This document shows positions 17,576 to 26,772 of a stretch of 64,000 bases of DNA, in pieces. This DNA comes from Marinoscillum sp964351625. GTDB lineage: Bacteria; Bacteroidota; Bacteroidia; Cytophagales; Cyclobacteriaceae. The notes below the pieces were generated by a model. It had not been told where the DNA came from. It saw nothing but the letters and a program-made list of their open reading frames with translations, and ran no database searches. The stretch is taken from positions 1 to 64,000 of the forward strand of contig CAYGOV010000013.1 of assembly GCA_964351625.1 (NCBI GenBank). Direction: 5' to 3'. Within the stretch, counting starts at the first letter, position 1, and every line of letters starts with the position of its first letter. A program made the translations under genes and the position numbers.

Positions 17576-19438
17576 ATGTATAGATTTATATTATTACTTG
17601 TGCTGGTTACAATATCCTTAACTGGGTATGGTCAATCTGCCCAGACAGAATATTTGGAAGCGAAGCGTCTCTTTTCCATTAAGGAATACGGCATGGCCAA
17701 GACAGCCTTTGAATCCTTGGCGTATGACAAAACTTTTGGGGAATATGCGCAATTCTATACTGGTCTATCTGCTTACTTTAAAGGAGATAAGTACATGGCT
17801 ACATCCATTTGGGACCAACTTCTCGTGGATAAGCCAAAATGGAATCAAGCTTTTGAGGTTTACTTTTGGCTGGCAAAAGTCAATTTCGAGAGCGGAAACT
17901 TTGAGAAAGGGATTGTTTTTGCTACCAGATTAACTGAAGAGACACTTCAATCCGCTCAAGAAGAGGAGTTTATCAAAACTTATATAAATGTTCTTGATCT
18001 CACGGAGATAGAGTCACTACAAAGCATATTTCCAAGTAATAAATATTTGGCGGAAGCTTTAGTTACAAGCCTCAATGAATTACCATATTCGGAAAGAGAT
18101 TTTGAGCGCATCAACAAATTGGTAGATGAGTTTGAATTAGACCTTACCATGCTCTCGAGTAATGAATTGCCAGATATTCGAAAGGATACTTTTGAGATAG
18201 CCGTTTTACTCCCATTCCTTTTCGAAAATCTAGAGCAAACACAATTGATCACTCAAAATAAGTTTGTCATGGATATGTACCAAGGTATGCTGATGGCTGC
18301 AGAGGACCTTGCTGCAGAGGGTAAGCCTGTGAATTTAAAGCCATATGACACTAAGCGAAAAAAGACGGTAACGAATAATGTTTTGGCCTTGCCAGGTTTT
18401 GCTAATCACGACTTGATAGTTGGTCCTTTATTCGAAGGTCCTTCTGAAGCAATTAACGAATTCACAAAGACAACTTTGATGAATCGATTGAATCCAATTT
18501 CGTCAAATTCGGATGCTATAGGAGACAATCCATTTTCATTTTTAATCAGGCCAACTTATGAAACCATGGCCAAGGAAATGGCGCAATTTGCTGCTTCTGA
18601 AAATGACAATCCAAATGTGATGGTCTATTATGAGCGCAGCGACAGAGATTCACTTTTTGCAGTTCGCTACAAAGAGGAAATAGAAAAGGCAGGATTCAAC
18701 GTAGTTCGTTTGCAGGTGATCACCCAAGAGAATTCCAGAAATCTCCTAGATAGCCTTTGGTCTCAATATGATAGCTATTTATCACAAGATGTGGTGGATT
18801 CACTACTCGAATTGGAGCCAGACAAGATTATAAGATCTCGAAGAATTCGAAAGGATGAAATTGCTCGAATGGAGAGAGATGAGACTTTTACATTGCCAAT
18901 TAGCTATGACGATGATGATAATATGATCGTCTTTTACGAAAAAGAGTTTTACATGAAACCCGATAGCATCGGTCATGTGATGGCTGCTACGCGAAGCAAC
19001 CTTTTCGCAAATAATCTCATATCTGCTGTGGCAACACGACGAGATAGTATAAGGCTATATGGTTATGGCGATTGGATTGACTTTACCATGCTGTCATTTA
19101 GTCAATTAGAAAATCTAAGGGTAGCATTGACACATCCTGATTACATTGAAAGAGGCAATTTTAGTTATGATGTTCTGAGGAGAAGATTTTTTGAAAAGTA
19201 TAAGCAAGCGCCAAGCATCAATCATTTTAGAGGATATGAAACCGTATATTTTGCTGGAAGAATGATGCATAAGCATGGTAAATATTTCCAAAATGGCTTG
19301 AGAAGTGAGGGTATAATCCCTGCAAAGGTGTTTGAAGGGTTTCAATATGGAGCTGCAAATGACAATCAATTGGTACCAATTGTGCGTTTCAATGATGCAG
19401 TTTTGGAAGTGGTGAATAAAGGGTTTTATGAAGATTGA
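17576..19438 (+). CDS. TPR plus periplasmic-binding (PBP1-like) secreted protein
   Basis: A 620-residue protein with a signal peptide (YRFILLLVLVTISLTGYGQ). An N-terminal helical region of TPR type (residues about 25-190) precedes a type 1 periplasmic-binding domain. That domain starts near FEIAVLLPFLFENLEQ, continues with GMLMAAEDLAAEG and HDLIVGPLFEGPSEAI, and ends at HFRGYETVYFAGRMMHKHG. The TPR-plus-PBP layout recalls LpoA/LppC-type envelope proteins and amino-acid ABC binding proteins, but no permease is nearby. I chose the ATG at 17576, because the earlier in-frame start overlaps guaA and displaces the signal peptide. Its 3' end overlaps hemL by 11 bases. Confidence 0.82.
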   Translation: MYRFILLLVLVTISLTGYGQSAQTEYLEAKRLFSIKEYGMAKTAFESLAYDKTFGEYAQFYTGLSAYFKGDKYMATSIWDQLLVDKPKWNQAFEVYFWLAKVNFESGNFEKGIVFATRLTEETLQSAQEEEFIKTYINVLDLTEIESLQSIFPSNKYLAEALVTSLNELPYSERDFERINKLVDEFELDLTMLSSNELPDIRKDTFEIAVLLPFLFENLEQTQLITQNKFVMDMYQGMLMAAEDLAAEGKPVNLKPYDTKRKKTVTNNVLALPGFANHDLIVGPLFEGPSEAINEFTKTTLMNRLNPISSNSDAIGDNPFSFLIRPTYETMAKEMAQFAASENDNPNVMVYYERSDRDSLFAVRYKEEIEKAGFNVVRLQVITQENSRNLLDSLWSQYDSYLSQDVVDSLLELEPDKIIRSRRIRKDEIARMERDETFTLPISYDDDDNMIVFYEKEFYMKPDSIGHVMAATRSNLFANNLISAVATRRDSIRLYGYGDWIDFTMLSFSQLENLRVALTHPDYIERGNFSYDVLRRRFFEKYKQAPSINHFRGYETVYFAGRMMHKHGKYFQNGLRSEGIIPAKVFEGFQYGAANDNQLVPIVRFNDAVLEVVNKGFYED

Positions 19439-20720
19439 TAAGAGTGTTGCGCTATTTAATAGGGCAAAAAAACATATTCCAGGTGGAGTAAATTCACCTG
19501 TGCGTGCATTTAAAGCAGTAGGAGGGGATCCGATATTTTTCAAGTCTGCGAAGGGTTCCAAGATGTTCGATGAGGATGGCAACAGCTACATAGACTTGAT
19601 CAATAGCTGGGGTCCGATGATCTTAGGTCATGCCAATGAAGTGGTGCAAGAAGCAATCATCAAAGCAGTCGAGAATTCCACTTCTTTCGGAGCTCCGGGG
19701 GAGCGAGAAGTGCTCATGGCTGAGCTAATCTGTGAGATGGTGCCTACCATCGAGAGTGTCCGCATGGTCAATTCTGGTACGGAGGCAACCATGTCAGCTA
19801 TCCGTGTGGCTAGAGGCTATACAGGGCGTGATAAGTTTTTAAAATTTGAGGGATGCTACCACGGTCACGGAGATGCATTCTTGATAGCTGCTGGTAGCGG
19901 TGCAATGACAATGGGAAGCCCAGACAGTCCAGGTGTAACTAAAGGAACAGCTCAGGACACCCTTTTGGCGCCTTACAATGATCTAGAAGCGGTAGCCAAA
20001 GTTGTGGCAGATCATCCAAATGAAATAGCAGCTATCATCATAGAGCCTGTGGCTGGTAATATGGGCTGCGTGCTTCCTAAGGCTGGTTTTCTTGAAGGCC
20101 TTCGAACAATTTGCGATGAAAATGGCATCCTACTGATATTTGATGAGGTCATGACAGGTTTTCGTTTGGCAAGAGGCGGAGCACAGGAGCGCTTGGCAAT
20201 TAATCCTGACCTAACTACACTTGGCAAGATCATCGGTGGAGGACTTCCTGTAGGTGCTTATGGAGGTCGAAAAGAAATCATGGACTTTGTCTCACCTGAG
20301 GGCCCCGTTTATCAGGCAGGCACACTTTCTGGTAATCCGGTGGCAATGGCTGCAGGCCTAGCAATACTTGGGCATTTGAACGAACATCAAGAAATTTATG
20401 GTAAGCTAGAGTCCAACACGAAGCGTATCGTAGGTGGATATAGAGAGACGCTCGAGGTACTTGGTTTAAATTATAGTATCAATCAGCTGGGCAGTATGTA
20501 CAGTCTATTTTTCTCAGATGAACCAGTTTTTGATTTTGCTTCAGCTAAGAAATGCGACACCAAACTATTTGGAAGGTATTTCAACCTAATGCTCAATCAA
20601 GGAATTTACTTGGCTCCAGCACAATTCGAGTCTTTGTTTGTTTCAGCCGTATTGACTGATGACGATATTGATCAAATTGTAAGAGCAAATGATCGTTCCC
20701 TGAAGGCTTTATTGGCTTAA
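19428..20720 (+). CDS. hemL: Glutamate-1-semialdehyde 2,1-aminomutase
   Basis: A PLP enzyme that turns glutamate-1-semialdehyde into 5-aminolevulinate in the C5 route to haem. The 430 residues match the family. Signatures include KHIPGGVNSPVRAF at the start, VNSGTEATMSAIRVARGYTG, CYHGHGDAFL, the PLP-binding stretch LLIFDEVMTGFRL, and LGKIIGGGLPVGAYGG with the lysine that carries PLP. The start overlaps the preceding gene by 11 bases. Its TAA stop shares a TTAA palindrome with the stop of the convergent glycosyltransferase gene. Confidence 0.98.
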   Translation: MKIDKSVALFNRAKKHIPGGVNSPVRAFKAVGGDPIFFKSAKGSKMFDEDGNSYIDLINSWGPMILGHANEVVQEAIIKAVENSTSFGAPGEREVLMAELICEMVPTIESVRMVNSGTEATMSAIRVARGYTGRDKFLKFEGCYHGHGDAFLIAAGSGAMTMGSPDSPGVTKGTAQDTLLAPYNDLEAVAKVVADHPNEIAAIIIEPVAGNMGCVLPKAGFLEGLRTICDENGILLIFDEVMTGFRLARGGAQERLAINPDLTTLGKIIGGGLPVGAYGGRKEIMDFVSPEGPVYQAGTLSGNPVAMAAGLAILGHLNEHQEIYGKLESNTKRIVGGYRETLEVLGLNYSINQLGSMYSLFFSDEPVFDFASAKKCDTKLFGRYFNLMLNQGIYLAPAQFESLFVSAVLTDDDIDQIVRANDRSLKALLA

Positions 20721-21676
20721 AGAAACCACCAATCTCTACCTTGAATGAGGTTGATTTCGGATAGGTATTTTTCAATCTTGGCAAGTTCTTGCTTGGGAGG
20801 GTAAATGGCCACTAGGAGTTTTGGACTTTCTATTTGCTCTATCCTTTTGTATTCCTCCAAATCATGCCAATGAAAGGGGATGTGATGTTTGTTGAATATC
20901 TCTTCAGCAAGCTTACCTTTTACATTTTGACCCCAAATGACCAGCTCACCTTTTTGGAGATCATGTTTAATGAAAGAATCGAGTTTAAGCTTAAAAAAAG
21001 AGTCTTGATTGTAGTTTGCTGAGGTACGTGAGGTGCGTTTTGGATGCTCACGCCAATTTAGAGTGACTTCAGGGATTACATTAATGTGAAAACCATTCTG
21101 ATACCATCGCAATACCAAATCATAATCTTCTGGATAGGATAAGCCTTCGAATGCACCAATCTCTAGTAGTTCAGACTTTCTAGCCATCCAATTTGGCGAG
21201 GCTATCACGCATTCTCGATAGATGTTTTGCCATTGAGTGCCGCTGAGATTAACATTATTCAGCCAATGTTCATATTTGAGATATCCATCGCTAATTGGCT
21301 CACTAGAAACATATTTCACCAAACCTGTCACGACACTATTAGTAGGAGATTGTTTTATCCTTTCAAGCATGAGTTCGAGTCGGTTCTCAGGCATCATATC
21401 ATCTGCATCCATGCGAGTGATATACGTTCCATTCGTCTTTGAAATGGCTGTATTTAATGCTGAAATTATCCCAACACCAGCATTCGTTAAGCATAGAATT
21501 CTGGAATCTTTTTGTGATCTGCTTCCGATGATTTCCTTCGAGGAATCATCGGAATGATCGTCTATAGCTATCAATTCCCAATCTGTGCAGGTCTGGTTTT
21601 GGATTGAATCCAAACATGCTTCTAGATAAAACGAAGCATTTTTCACAGGCATAATAATAGAGATAGTAGCCATCAA
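20717..21676 (-). CDS. Family 2 glycosyltransferase
   Basis: A 319-residue GT-A fold glycosyltransferase. The N-terminus SIIMPVKNASFYLEACLDSI is the classic GT2 start. The nucleotide-sugar and metal motif is in TRMDADDMMPENRL (D-x-D type, near residue 95), and a SYPEDYDLVLRWYQNG stretch holds the likely acceptor-side acidic residues. The last 80 residues contain ELVIWGQNVKGKLAEE, which looks like a small Rossmann-like tail. No membrane helix is seen. The sugar and acceptor are unknown. The gene ends tail to tail with hemL, with a 4-base overlap. Confidence 0.92.
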   Translation of the reverse strand: MMATISIIMPVKNASFYLEACLDSIQNQTCTDWELIAIDDHSDDSSKEIIGSRSQKDSRILCLTNAGVGIISALNTAISKTNGTYITRMDADDMMPENRLELMLERIKQSPTNSVVTGLVKYVSSEPISDGYLKYEHWLNNVNLSGTQWQNIYRECVIASPNWMARKSELLEIGAFEGLSYPEDYDLVLRWYQNGFHINVIPEVTLNWREHPKRTSRTSANYNQDSFFKLKLDSFIKHDLQKGELVIWGQNVKGKLAEEIFNKHHIPFHWHDLEEYKRIEQIESPKLLVAIYPPKQELAKIEKYLSEINLIQGRDWWFL

Positions 21677-21708
21677 CTCATTTGGGATTATTACCCTTTT
21701 GGAAATAA

Positions 21709-22701
21709 TTAGAAAGTGAGGAAAGTCACCAAGGCGACTGCTATCAATCCGGCCAGTAGCAATATCATGTAAAGGAGGCTCGTGATAAGAAGTTTCCCAA
21801 TAGCCTCACCCCATTTTACTTCATATGCATTGTGCATCGAGATCACCACATACAGGATTATGCCACCAACAAAGAAGGGACCAGTGTTATCCGCGAAATT
21901 GTCATTGAAGAGTTGCCCGATCCACATGATCGTAAGTAGCATAAATGCAAATGAATGCAAGTGTAGCGAATGGATAATATGATTGATATAAAGTTTCTTA
22001 CGATAGAGCAGCTTTAAGATTAATGCAAAAAGAGGCAGAATGAAGAACATTGTGATTGGGATATTCCTCACCAAAAACATATTGAGAGAGTGCTCATCCG
22101 ACTTGATTACTTTGATGATTTGATGCACAATATGGCGACTCACCCAGTTTTTACGCTCTAGGCGAAGTGAATCCGAAATTTCTTCTATTGAATAGTCATC
22201 GATTTTGTCTGATGACAAATCGATAAGTAGATCGAATTCTTTATCCGAAAGGAACCATTCCTTATTATCTGTCTCTTTAGGTGATATTACTTCGGTTTTC
22301 TTGGCTTTGACTGTATCTTGAGCTGAGCTGCTCGTAGTTGGGTTGCTAAATTGAATGATTCCTTTTTCAACTTTTGCTTTTCTATCCGCGTCTATCGAAA
22401 AGAAGAAAAAATGGATCAGGCTGATCACAAGGTATAGCCGAATTGGGTTGGCATATTTTACACGTTTCCCATCAATAAACTCTTTGGTGAGCAATCCTGG
22501 TTTAATGAAGAAGGGCTTGAAACTTCTACCAAATCGCGAGTCAAGAGAAAAGTAGTTGGATAAAAAATCTGAGATCAGACTTTTGAATGAAACCTGATTG
22601 TTATTATTTTCCTGCCCACAAGATGGACAATACTCAAAAGCGGGATCAAGCTGATAATTACAGTTGAGACACTTAGGGCCTTTCCTTCTCTTCCTTCTCA
22701 T
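21709..22701 (-). CDS. DUF3667 domain-containing membrane protein
   Basis: About 330 residues. The N-terminus has a zinc-ribbon-like motif (CLNCNYQLDPAFEYCPSCGQ) followed by the DUF3667 signature (FFIKPGLLTKEFIDGKRVKY), one hydrophobic helix, a charged loop of about 100 residues, and four further membrane helices in the C-terminal half. The family is common in Bacteroidota and has no known function. I start at the ATG at 22701 (MRRKRRKGPKC). An upstream in-frame ATG at 22725 adds eight residues that do not look like the family. The start lies 29 bases inside the preceding small gene. Confidence 0.85.
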   Translation of the reverse strand: MRRKRRKGPKCLNCNYQLDPAFEYCPSCGQENNNNQVSFKSLISDFLSNYFSLDSRFGRSFKPFFIKPGLLTKEFIDGKRVKYANPIRLYLVISLIHFFFFSIDADRKAKVEKGIIQFSNPTTSSSAQDTVKAKKTEVISPKETDNKEWFLSDKEFDLLIDLSSDKIDDYSIEEISDSLRLERKNWVSRHIVHQIIKVIKSDEHSLNMFLVRNIPITMFFILPLFALILKLLYRKKLYINHIIHSLHLHSFAFMLLTIMWIGQLFNDNFADNTGPFFVGGIILYVVISMHNAYEVKWGEAIGKLLITSLLYMILLLAGLIAVALVTFLTF

Positions 22702-22861
22702 ATTTCTTAAGAATATAGTTGGCACCCCATGCTGTGGCTATCATTGCTGCTGCGAAAATGGTGTATTCGAGATTATCCTCATTCATTCTGAGAGAGAGCC
22801 ATAAGAACACCACGGCAAGTCCAATAAAAACCCAAGTTGCAATCCTGTATATTTTTATCAT
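22673..22861 (-). CDS. Small two-helix membrane protein
   Basis: A 62-residue protein with two hydrophobic segments (about residues 6-22 and 33-52) separated by a short acidic turn (RMNEDNLEYT), ending in a charged tail (KKYEKEEKERP). I do not recognise a family. The ATG overlaps the kdsB stop by 4 bases, and the 3' end overlaps DUF3667, so it is a real coupled gene in this operon. No function can be offered. Confidence 0.7.
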   Translation of the reverse strand: MIKIYRIATWVFIGLAVVFLWLSLRMNEDNLEYTIFAAAMIATAWGANYILKKYEKEEKERP

Positions 22862-23592
22862 TTGATAAATTCTTCTTTTAGGTTGACCAAATCTTCGGGA
22901 GTATCTACCATTAGACTCTCTAAAGTAGTGAATCCTATTTTAATTCGATAGCCATGCTCGAGCCATCTGAGTTGCTCGAGTGATTCAGCTTGCTCTGCAG
23001 CAGTTGGTGAGAGATTACTTAATTCATTGAGGATATCTCTACGGTAAGCATAAAGGCCTATATGCTGATAGTAATCCGCATTACTTTCATAACTGCTGGC
23101 ACTTTCCCTTTCGAAAGGAATGATTGATCTGCTGAAATACATCGCCTCATGCTTTTTATTGAAAACTACCTTGATTTTGCTCGGATCATGGAGTATCTGG
23201 CGGTTGCTTACTTTTTTCACAAGAGTGGCTAGGGTCACATCTTCTGTCAAAATCGCAACTAGTTGGTCTATCTGTTCTGGGTGAACGAATGGTTCATCTC
23301 CTTGGATATTGACAATAAAATCAAATTCAGAAAAAGCTTGGGCTACTTCGTTACACCTTTCGGTACCGTTGAGATGATCAGAAGAGGTCATGATCACATC
23401 ACCGCCTAATGAGTACACTTCATCAAATATTCTCTGGTCATCTGTGGCGACTATGAGCTTATCCAATGCATTGCATTGTATAGCTTGTTCATAGACCCTC
23501 CTTATCATGGTCTTTCCGCCAATATCCACTAATGGTTTGCCTGGAAAGCGCGTAGAAGCATACCGTGAAGGGATGATGCCCAATACTTTCAT
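22858..23592 (-). CDS. kdsB: 3-deoxy-manno-octulosonate cytidylyltransferase
   Basis: Activates KDO with CTP for lipopolysaccharide core assembly. The 244 residues match the family length. Typical stretches are GIIPSRYASTRFPGKPLVDI at the N-terminus (CTP binding), VIMTSSDHLNGTERC, FIVNIQGDEPFVHPEQI with the metal-binding acidic residues, and HIGLYAYRRDIL. The gene starts immediately after the stop of the NfeD gene and overlaps the small membrane gene downstream by 4 bases. Confidence 0.97.
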   Translation of the reverse strand: MKVLGIIPSRYASTRFPGKPLVDIGGKTMIRRVYEQAIQCNALDKLIVATDDQRIFDEVYSLGGDVIMTSSDHLNGTERCNEVAQAFSEFDFIVNIQGDEPFVHPEQIDQLVAILTEDVTLATLVKKVSNRQILHDPSKIKVVFNKKHEAMYFSRSIIPFERESASSYESNADYYQHIGLYAYRRDILNELSNLSPTAAEQAESLEQLRWLEHGYRIKIGFTTLESLMVDTPEDLVNLKEEFIK

Positions 23593-24963
23593 CTACTTTT
23601 TAGCTTTCTTTTTACTAACTTTTTTCTTTTCGATGATCCTCACTTTCAATGAAGTACCCTCGTCGGAAGTGACTTCTATTTCCTCACCCTTTTCGATGTA
23701 ATTACCACGTGAGTATGCATCATAGATGTTGTCCTCTATCATCACTCTTCCACTTGGTCTCAAGACAGTCTGTGCCACACCAGTCTTTCCTACCAAAGAT
23801 TTTGATTTGTAAAAACTAGAGGTAAAACCCTCTTTTGCATCTTGTACAGGCGTAAGCGCAATGCGCTGCAATGCACGACTCTCAGCAAACTTAGATCCGC
23901 CCACAAATAGAAGAACAATGCTTCCTGTAAGACCTACAAACATAGTAGCCACAGCAGCGATGATGCTGTCTATTGCCACGAATGAAAAATCAAGTGCATC
24001 ATTATTGAGCATGACTAAGACCAATGAACCCAGCGTAAAGATCAATCCCAAAATACCTGCAACGCCAAAGCCGGGGATAACAAAAATTTCAAGCGCTATC
24101 AGTATTATTCCTATTCCAAAAGCGATGAGCTCCCAGTTTTCGGCAAGTCCATTGAGATAGTAGGGAGTGAAATAAAGCACCATTGCAATGAATGAGGCTA
24201 GTATTGGAAATCCAACACCAGGAGTCTGCAATTCAAAATACAATCCACCCACGATGATCAAGATTAATATTCCGCTTACGAATGGGTTAAGGAAAAGTGC
24301 AATGATCTTGTCGGACAAGCCAAGTTCAAATTCTTTTATTTCATAGTTTTCTATGCCGGATCTTTCTAGGATTTCTTTAATATCAACCACCTCAGCTTCG
24401 CAGAAGCCATATTTGATAGCTTCCGAAACTGAGAATGTCACCACTTTGCCTTCAGTAGCGATACTGTCAAGGTCTATATCTTCGTCTACCATGCCCTCTG
24501 CAATGTGAGGATTACGACCTTTTGCCTCAGCAGTTGACCTCATAATGGATCGCATATATGATTGGTACTTGTCGGGTGCAGCAGTTCCGTCTTGTGTCAC
24601 CACGGTGGCCGCACCGATACTAGATCCTTTTGCCATGTAGATACTGTCGCAGGCTATAGAGATCAATGCACCAGCAGACGCTGCATCTTTATTGATAAAG
24701 GCATAAACAGGTACTTTGAAATTCAGAATCCTAGTTCTGATTTCATCGGCATCATTAAGTGCACCACCATACGTGTCTAATTCTAAGATCACTAAATCAG
24801 CTCCTTCATCGGCGGCTTTTTCTAGGCCAAGTTCAGTATATCTATTTGTCCGTGGATCTATATCTGAGGTCACTTTCAAATGATAGATTAAGACTATGCT
24901 ATCTTGGGCATAGCCACTGAGTGCAATTAAAAATAAGAATAGGGGAATAAGTTTTTTAAGCAT
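23593..24963 (-). CDS. NfeD-family membrane serine protease
   Basis: A 456-residue protein of the long NfeD type. It has a signal peptide (KKLIPLFLFLIALSGYAQ), then a ClpP-like protease domain with GGALNDADEIR and the NKDAASAGALISIACD motif carrying the presumed serine and, further on, a lysine. Four or five membrane helices follow (about residues 230-365). The C-terminal OB-fold NfeD domain reads GKTGVAQTVLRPSG and RGNYIEKGEEIEV. Such proteins work beside stomatin-like proteins in membrane quality control, but no stomatin gene is visible here. I use the ATG at 24963. The frame runs on to 24999 but would put extra residues before the signal peptide. Confidence 0.92.
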   Translation of the reverse strand: MLKKLIPLFLFLIALSGYAQDSIVLIYHLKVTSDIDPRTNRYTELGLEKAADEGADLVILELDTYGGALNDADEIRTRILNFKVPVYAFINKDAASAGALISIACDSIYMAKGSSIGAATVVTQDGTAAPDKYQSYMRSIMRSTAEAKGRNPHIAEGMVDEDIDLDSIATEGKVVTFSVSEAIKYGFCEAEVVDIKEILERSGIENYEIKEFELGLSDKIIALFLNPFVSGILILIIVGGLYFELQTPGVGFPILASFIAMVLYFTPYYLNGLAENWELIAFGIGIILIALEIFVIPGFGVAGILGLIFTLGSLVLVMLNNDALDFSFVAIDSIIAAVATMFVGLTGSIVLLFVGGSKFAESRALQRIALTPVQDAKEGFTSSFYKSKSLVGKTGVAQTVLRPSGRVMIEDNIYDAYSRGNYIEKGEEIEVTSDEGTSLKVRIIEKKKVSKKKAKK

Positions 24964-25750
24964 GGTGAGCAGTCTAACTTTACTTTCAAATTTCGACAAA
25001 ATACTTCAATCCTTGGTCAATACGGTTTCATATAGATTTTCGTTTGCTTTTACAGACAAAATATGGAAGATGGTCATAGACCAGACCCAAGCCAAAGCTA
25101 TCGTGGAGCTTAGAAGTGAAACCCATAGCATCTCTTATCACATTATTGATTTGATAAAAGGAAAAGAAAGAAAACTGGAGGTAGGTATTGATGACCCATG
25201 GAGTATTCCAGTTGGTTTTGTAGATCCATATTTGTTCATAGAGACTTTTACAGACCCTAATGATCCTCAGAGTAAGAATTTATCAATTTTTGACGTGGTG
25301 ACTGAATCAAAATTTGACACCAAGGAAGGCTTTCAAATGGAGCAATATGTTCATGAATCGCTTATTGGCTATTATTTGGCTGAGCCAGAAAAGCCAATTG
25401 AATTTAAAATTAAATCTACAACCTCAACCTTTTCCTATGATTTGTTGTCTCCTAGCTATTACCGATCAGGATCAAACGGAGCTAACTTGGTACAACAACT
25501 TTTACCAAACGCTGATTTAAGTATAGGGTGTGAATATTTTGAGCAGGAGGAATTGATTATAATCAGCTATTATGAACGCTTGGGTACAACCTTTGCTAGG
25601 AAGATGATCGTTATCAGACAAAATGAACCCATCTTCCACGAGACCACAGATGTAAACTTGACAGGTTTTGCTTCCGGCGCGTTCATAATTTATAATAATC
25701 TTTTAATTTTTATTGAAAATAGCAATCAACTACATGCAATCAATATTTAA
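24962..25750 (+). CDS. Conserved protein, probably DUF4905 family
   Basis: Up to 262 residues, with no signal peptide or membrane helix. The pattern of short beta segments (KIWKMVIDQ, VELRSETHSISYHIIDL, DPWSIPVGFVDPYLFIETF, and a final LIFIENSNQLHAI) resembles the Bacteroidota DUF4905 family, a recognition I hold only moderately. The start is unclear. The ATG at 24962 overlaps the start codon of the divergent NfeD gene; a TTG at 25013 or the ATG at 25070 are alternatives. The segment RFSFAFTDKIWKM looks like part of the domain, which argues against the last. Its 3' end overlaps the LysM gene by 17 bases. Confidence 0.7.
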   Translation: MVSSLTLLSNFDKILQSLVNTVSYRFSFAFTDKIWKMVIDQTQAKAIVELRSETHSISYHIIDLIKGKERKLEVGIDDPWSIPVGFVDPYLFIETFTDPNDPQSKNLSIFDVVTESKFDTKEGFQMEQYVHESLIGYYLAEPEKPIEFKIKSTTSTFSYDLLSPSYYRSGSNGANLVQQLLPNADLSIGCEYFEQEELIIISYYERLGTTFARKMIVIRQNEPIFHETTDVNLTGFASGAFIIYNNLLIFIENSNQLHAINI

Positions 25751-26771
25751 GGTTTTAGTTTTTACAGTATTTTCCACATTTCCTCTTTTTGCAGGAGCAG
25801 CATCGCTGGATTCTTTGGGTACTGAAGAGCAAGGTGGCAAAGTCTTCATTAGACATCAGGTTGAGAAAGGGGAGACTTTATACAGCTTGTCAAGAAGGTA
25901 TGATGCAGAAGTGAGCGGAATCGTTGAAGCGAATCAAATCGTTGGCAATCAGCTTTCATTGGGTCAAATACTTAGAATTCCAACTTCCTTTGATGTAAAG
26001 TCAAACGCTCCTGCTGCAAATACAAGCACAACAGTTTTGAAATCTGATGCCAGTCAAAGTAAAAATGCGCATGAGGTCAAACCCGGAGAAACGCTTTTTG
26101 CTATTTCTAGAAAGTATGGGATCACTGTAGATCAAATTAAAGCCATGAATGGACTTGAGAGTAATGAACTATCAGTCGGTCAAATTATCAACATTGGATC
26201 CGGCGAGATGAATAAAAGTGATGCTGTCAGTGAGGTTAAATCACCTGCATCTCAAAAGCCATCTGGATTTTCTGAATACTACGTGCAAAGTGGTGAGTTG
26301 CTAGAATCCATAGCTGGTCGCTTCAGTGTGCATCCTGACAGCATTGTAAAATGGAACCAGCTCACCAACTCTTATTTAACCATTGGCCAAAAATTACTAA
26401 TAAGAGGAAAGCTCGATCAAGATAAGTTGAAGCAAAGAGAAACTGTGGAAATACTGCCCTATGGAACGCGCAAGCAGGTAAAAGATCAGAGTGGCTTTAC
26501 TAAGATATTTGAAGAAGGTACTGCAAGTAAGATTGAGGAAAAGATAGAGACTACAAAGTATCTCGCGCTGCACAGAACTTTAGGACCTGGTACGCTCATA
26601 GAAGTACGAAACCTGATGAATAATAAGAAGATTTTCGTGAGGGTGGTAGGGAAGCTTCCAGAGACTGGACTCAACGAAAATGTCATGGTCCGCCTTTCAC
26701 CTGTATGTTTTGAACGTTTAGGTGTCATCGATCCCAAAACGCGTGTAGAAGTATCTTATTTTCAGGATTAA
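25734..26771 (+). CDS. Secreted LysM protein with C-terminal double-psi barrel
   Basis: A 345-residue secreted protein. A signal peptide (QSIFKVLVFTVFSTFPLFAGA) is followed by three LysM peptidoglycan-binding repeats (VEKGETLYSLSRRY, VKPGETLFAISRKYG and the weaker VQSGELLESIAGRF), spaced by low-complexity linkers. A C-terminal domain of about 95 residues (EEGTASKIEE to RVEVSYFQD) resembles the RlpA-like double-psi beta barrel. Such proteins bind or cleave cell-wall glycan. The catalytic aspartate of lytic RlpA is not obvious here. I use the ATG at 25734, which gives a clean signal peptide. The gene overlaps its upstream neighbour, and a GTG start for the next gene follows after one base. Confidence 0.88.
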   Translation: MQSIFKVLVFTVFSTFPLFAGAASLDSLGTEEQGGKVFIRHQVEKGETLYSLSRRYDAEVSGIVEANQIVGNQLSLGQILRIPTSFDVKSNAPAANTSTTVLKSDASQSKNAHEVKPGETLFAISRKYGITVDQIKAMNGLESNELSVGQIINIGSGEMNKSDAVSEVKSPASQKPSGFSEYYVQSGELLESIAGRFSVHPDSIVKWNQLTNSYLTIGQKLLIRGKLDQDKLKQRETVEILPYGTRKQVKDQSGFTKIFEEGTASKIEEKIETTKYLALHRTLGPGTLIEVRNLMNNKKIFVRVVGKLPETGLNENVMVRLSPVCFERLGVIDPKTRVEVSYFQD

Positions 26772-26772
26772 G

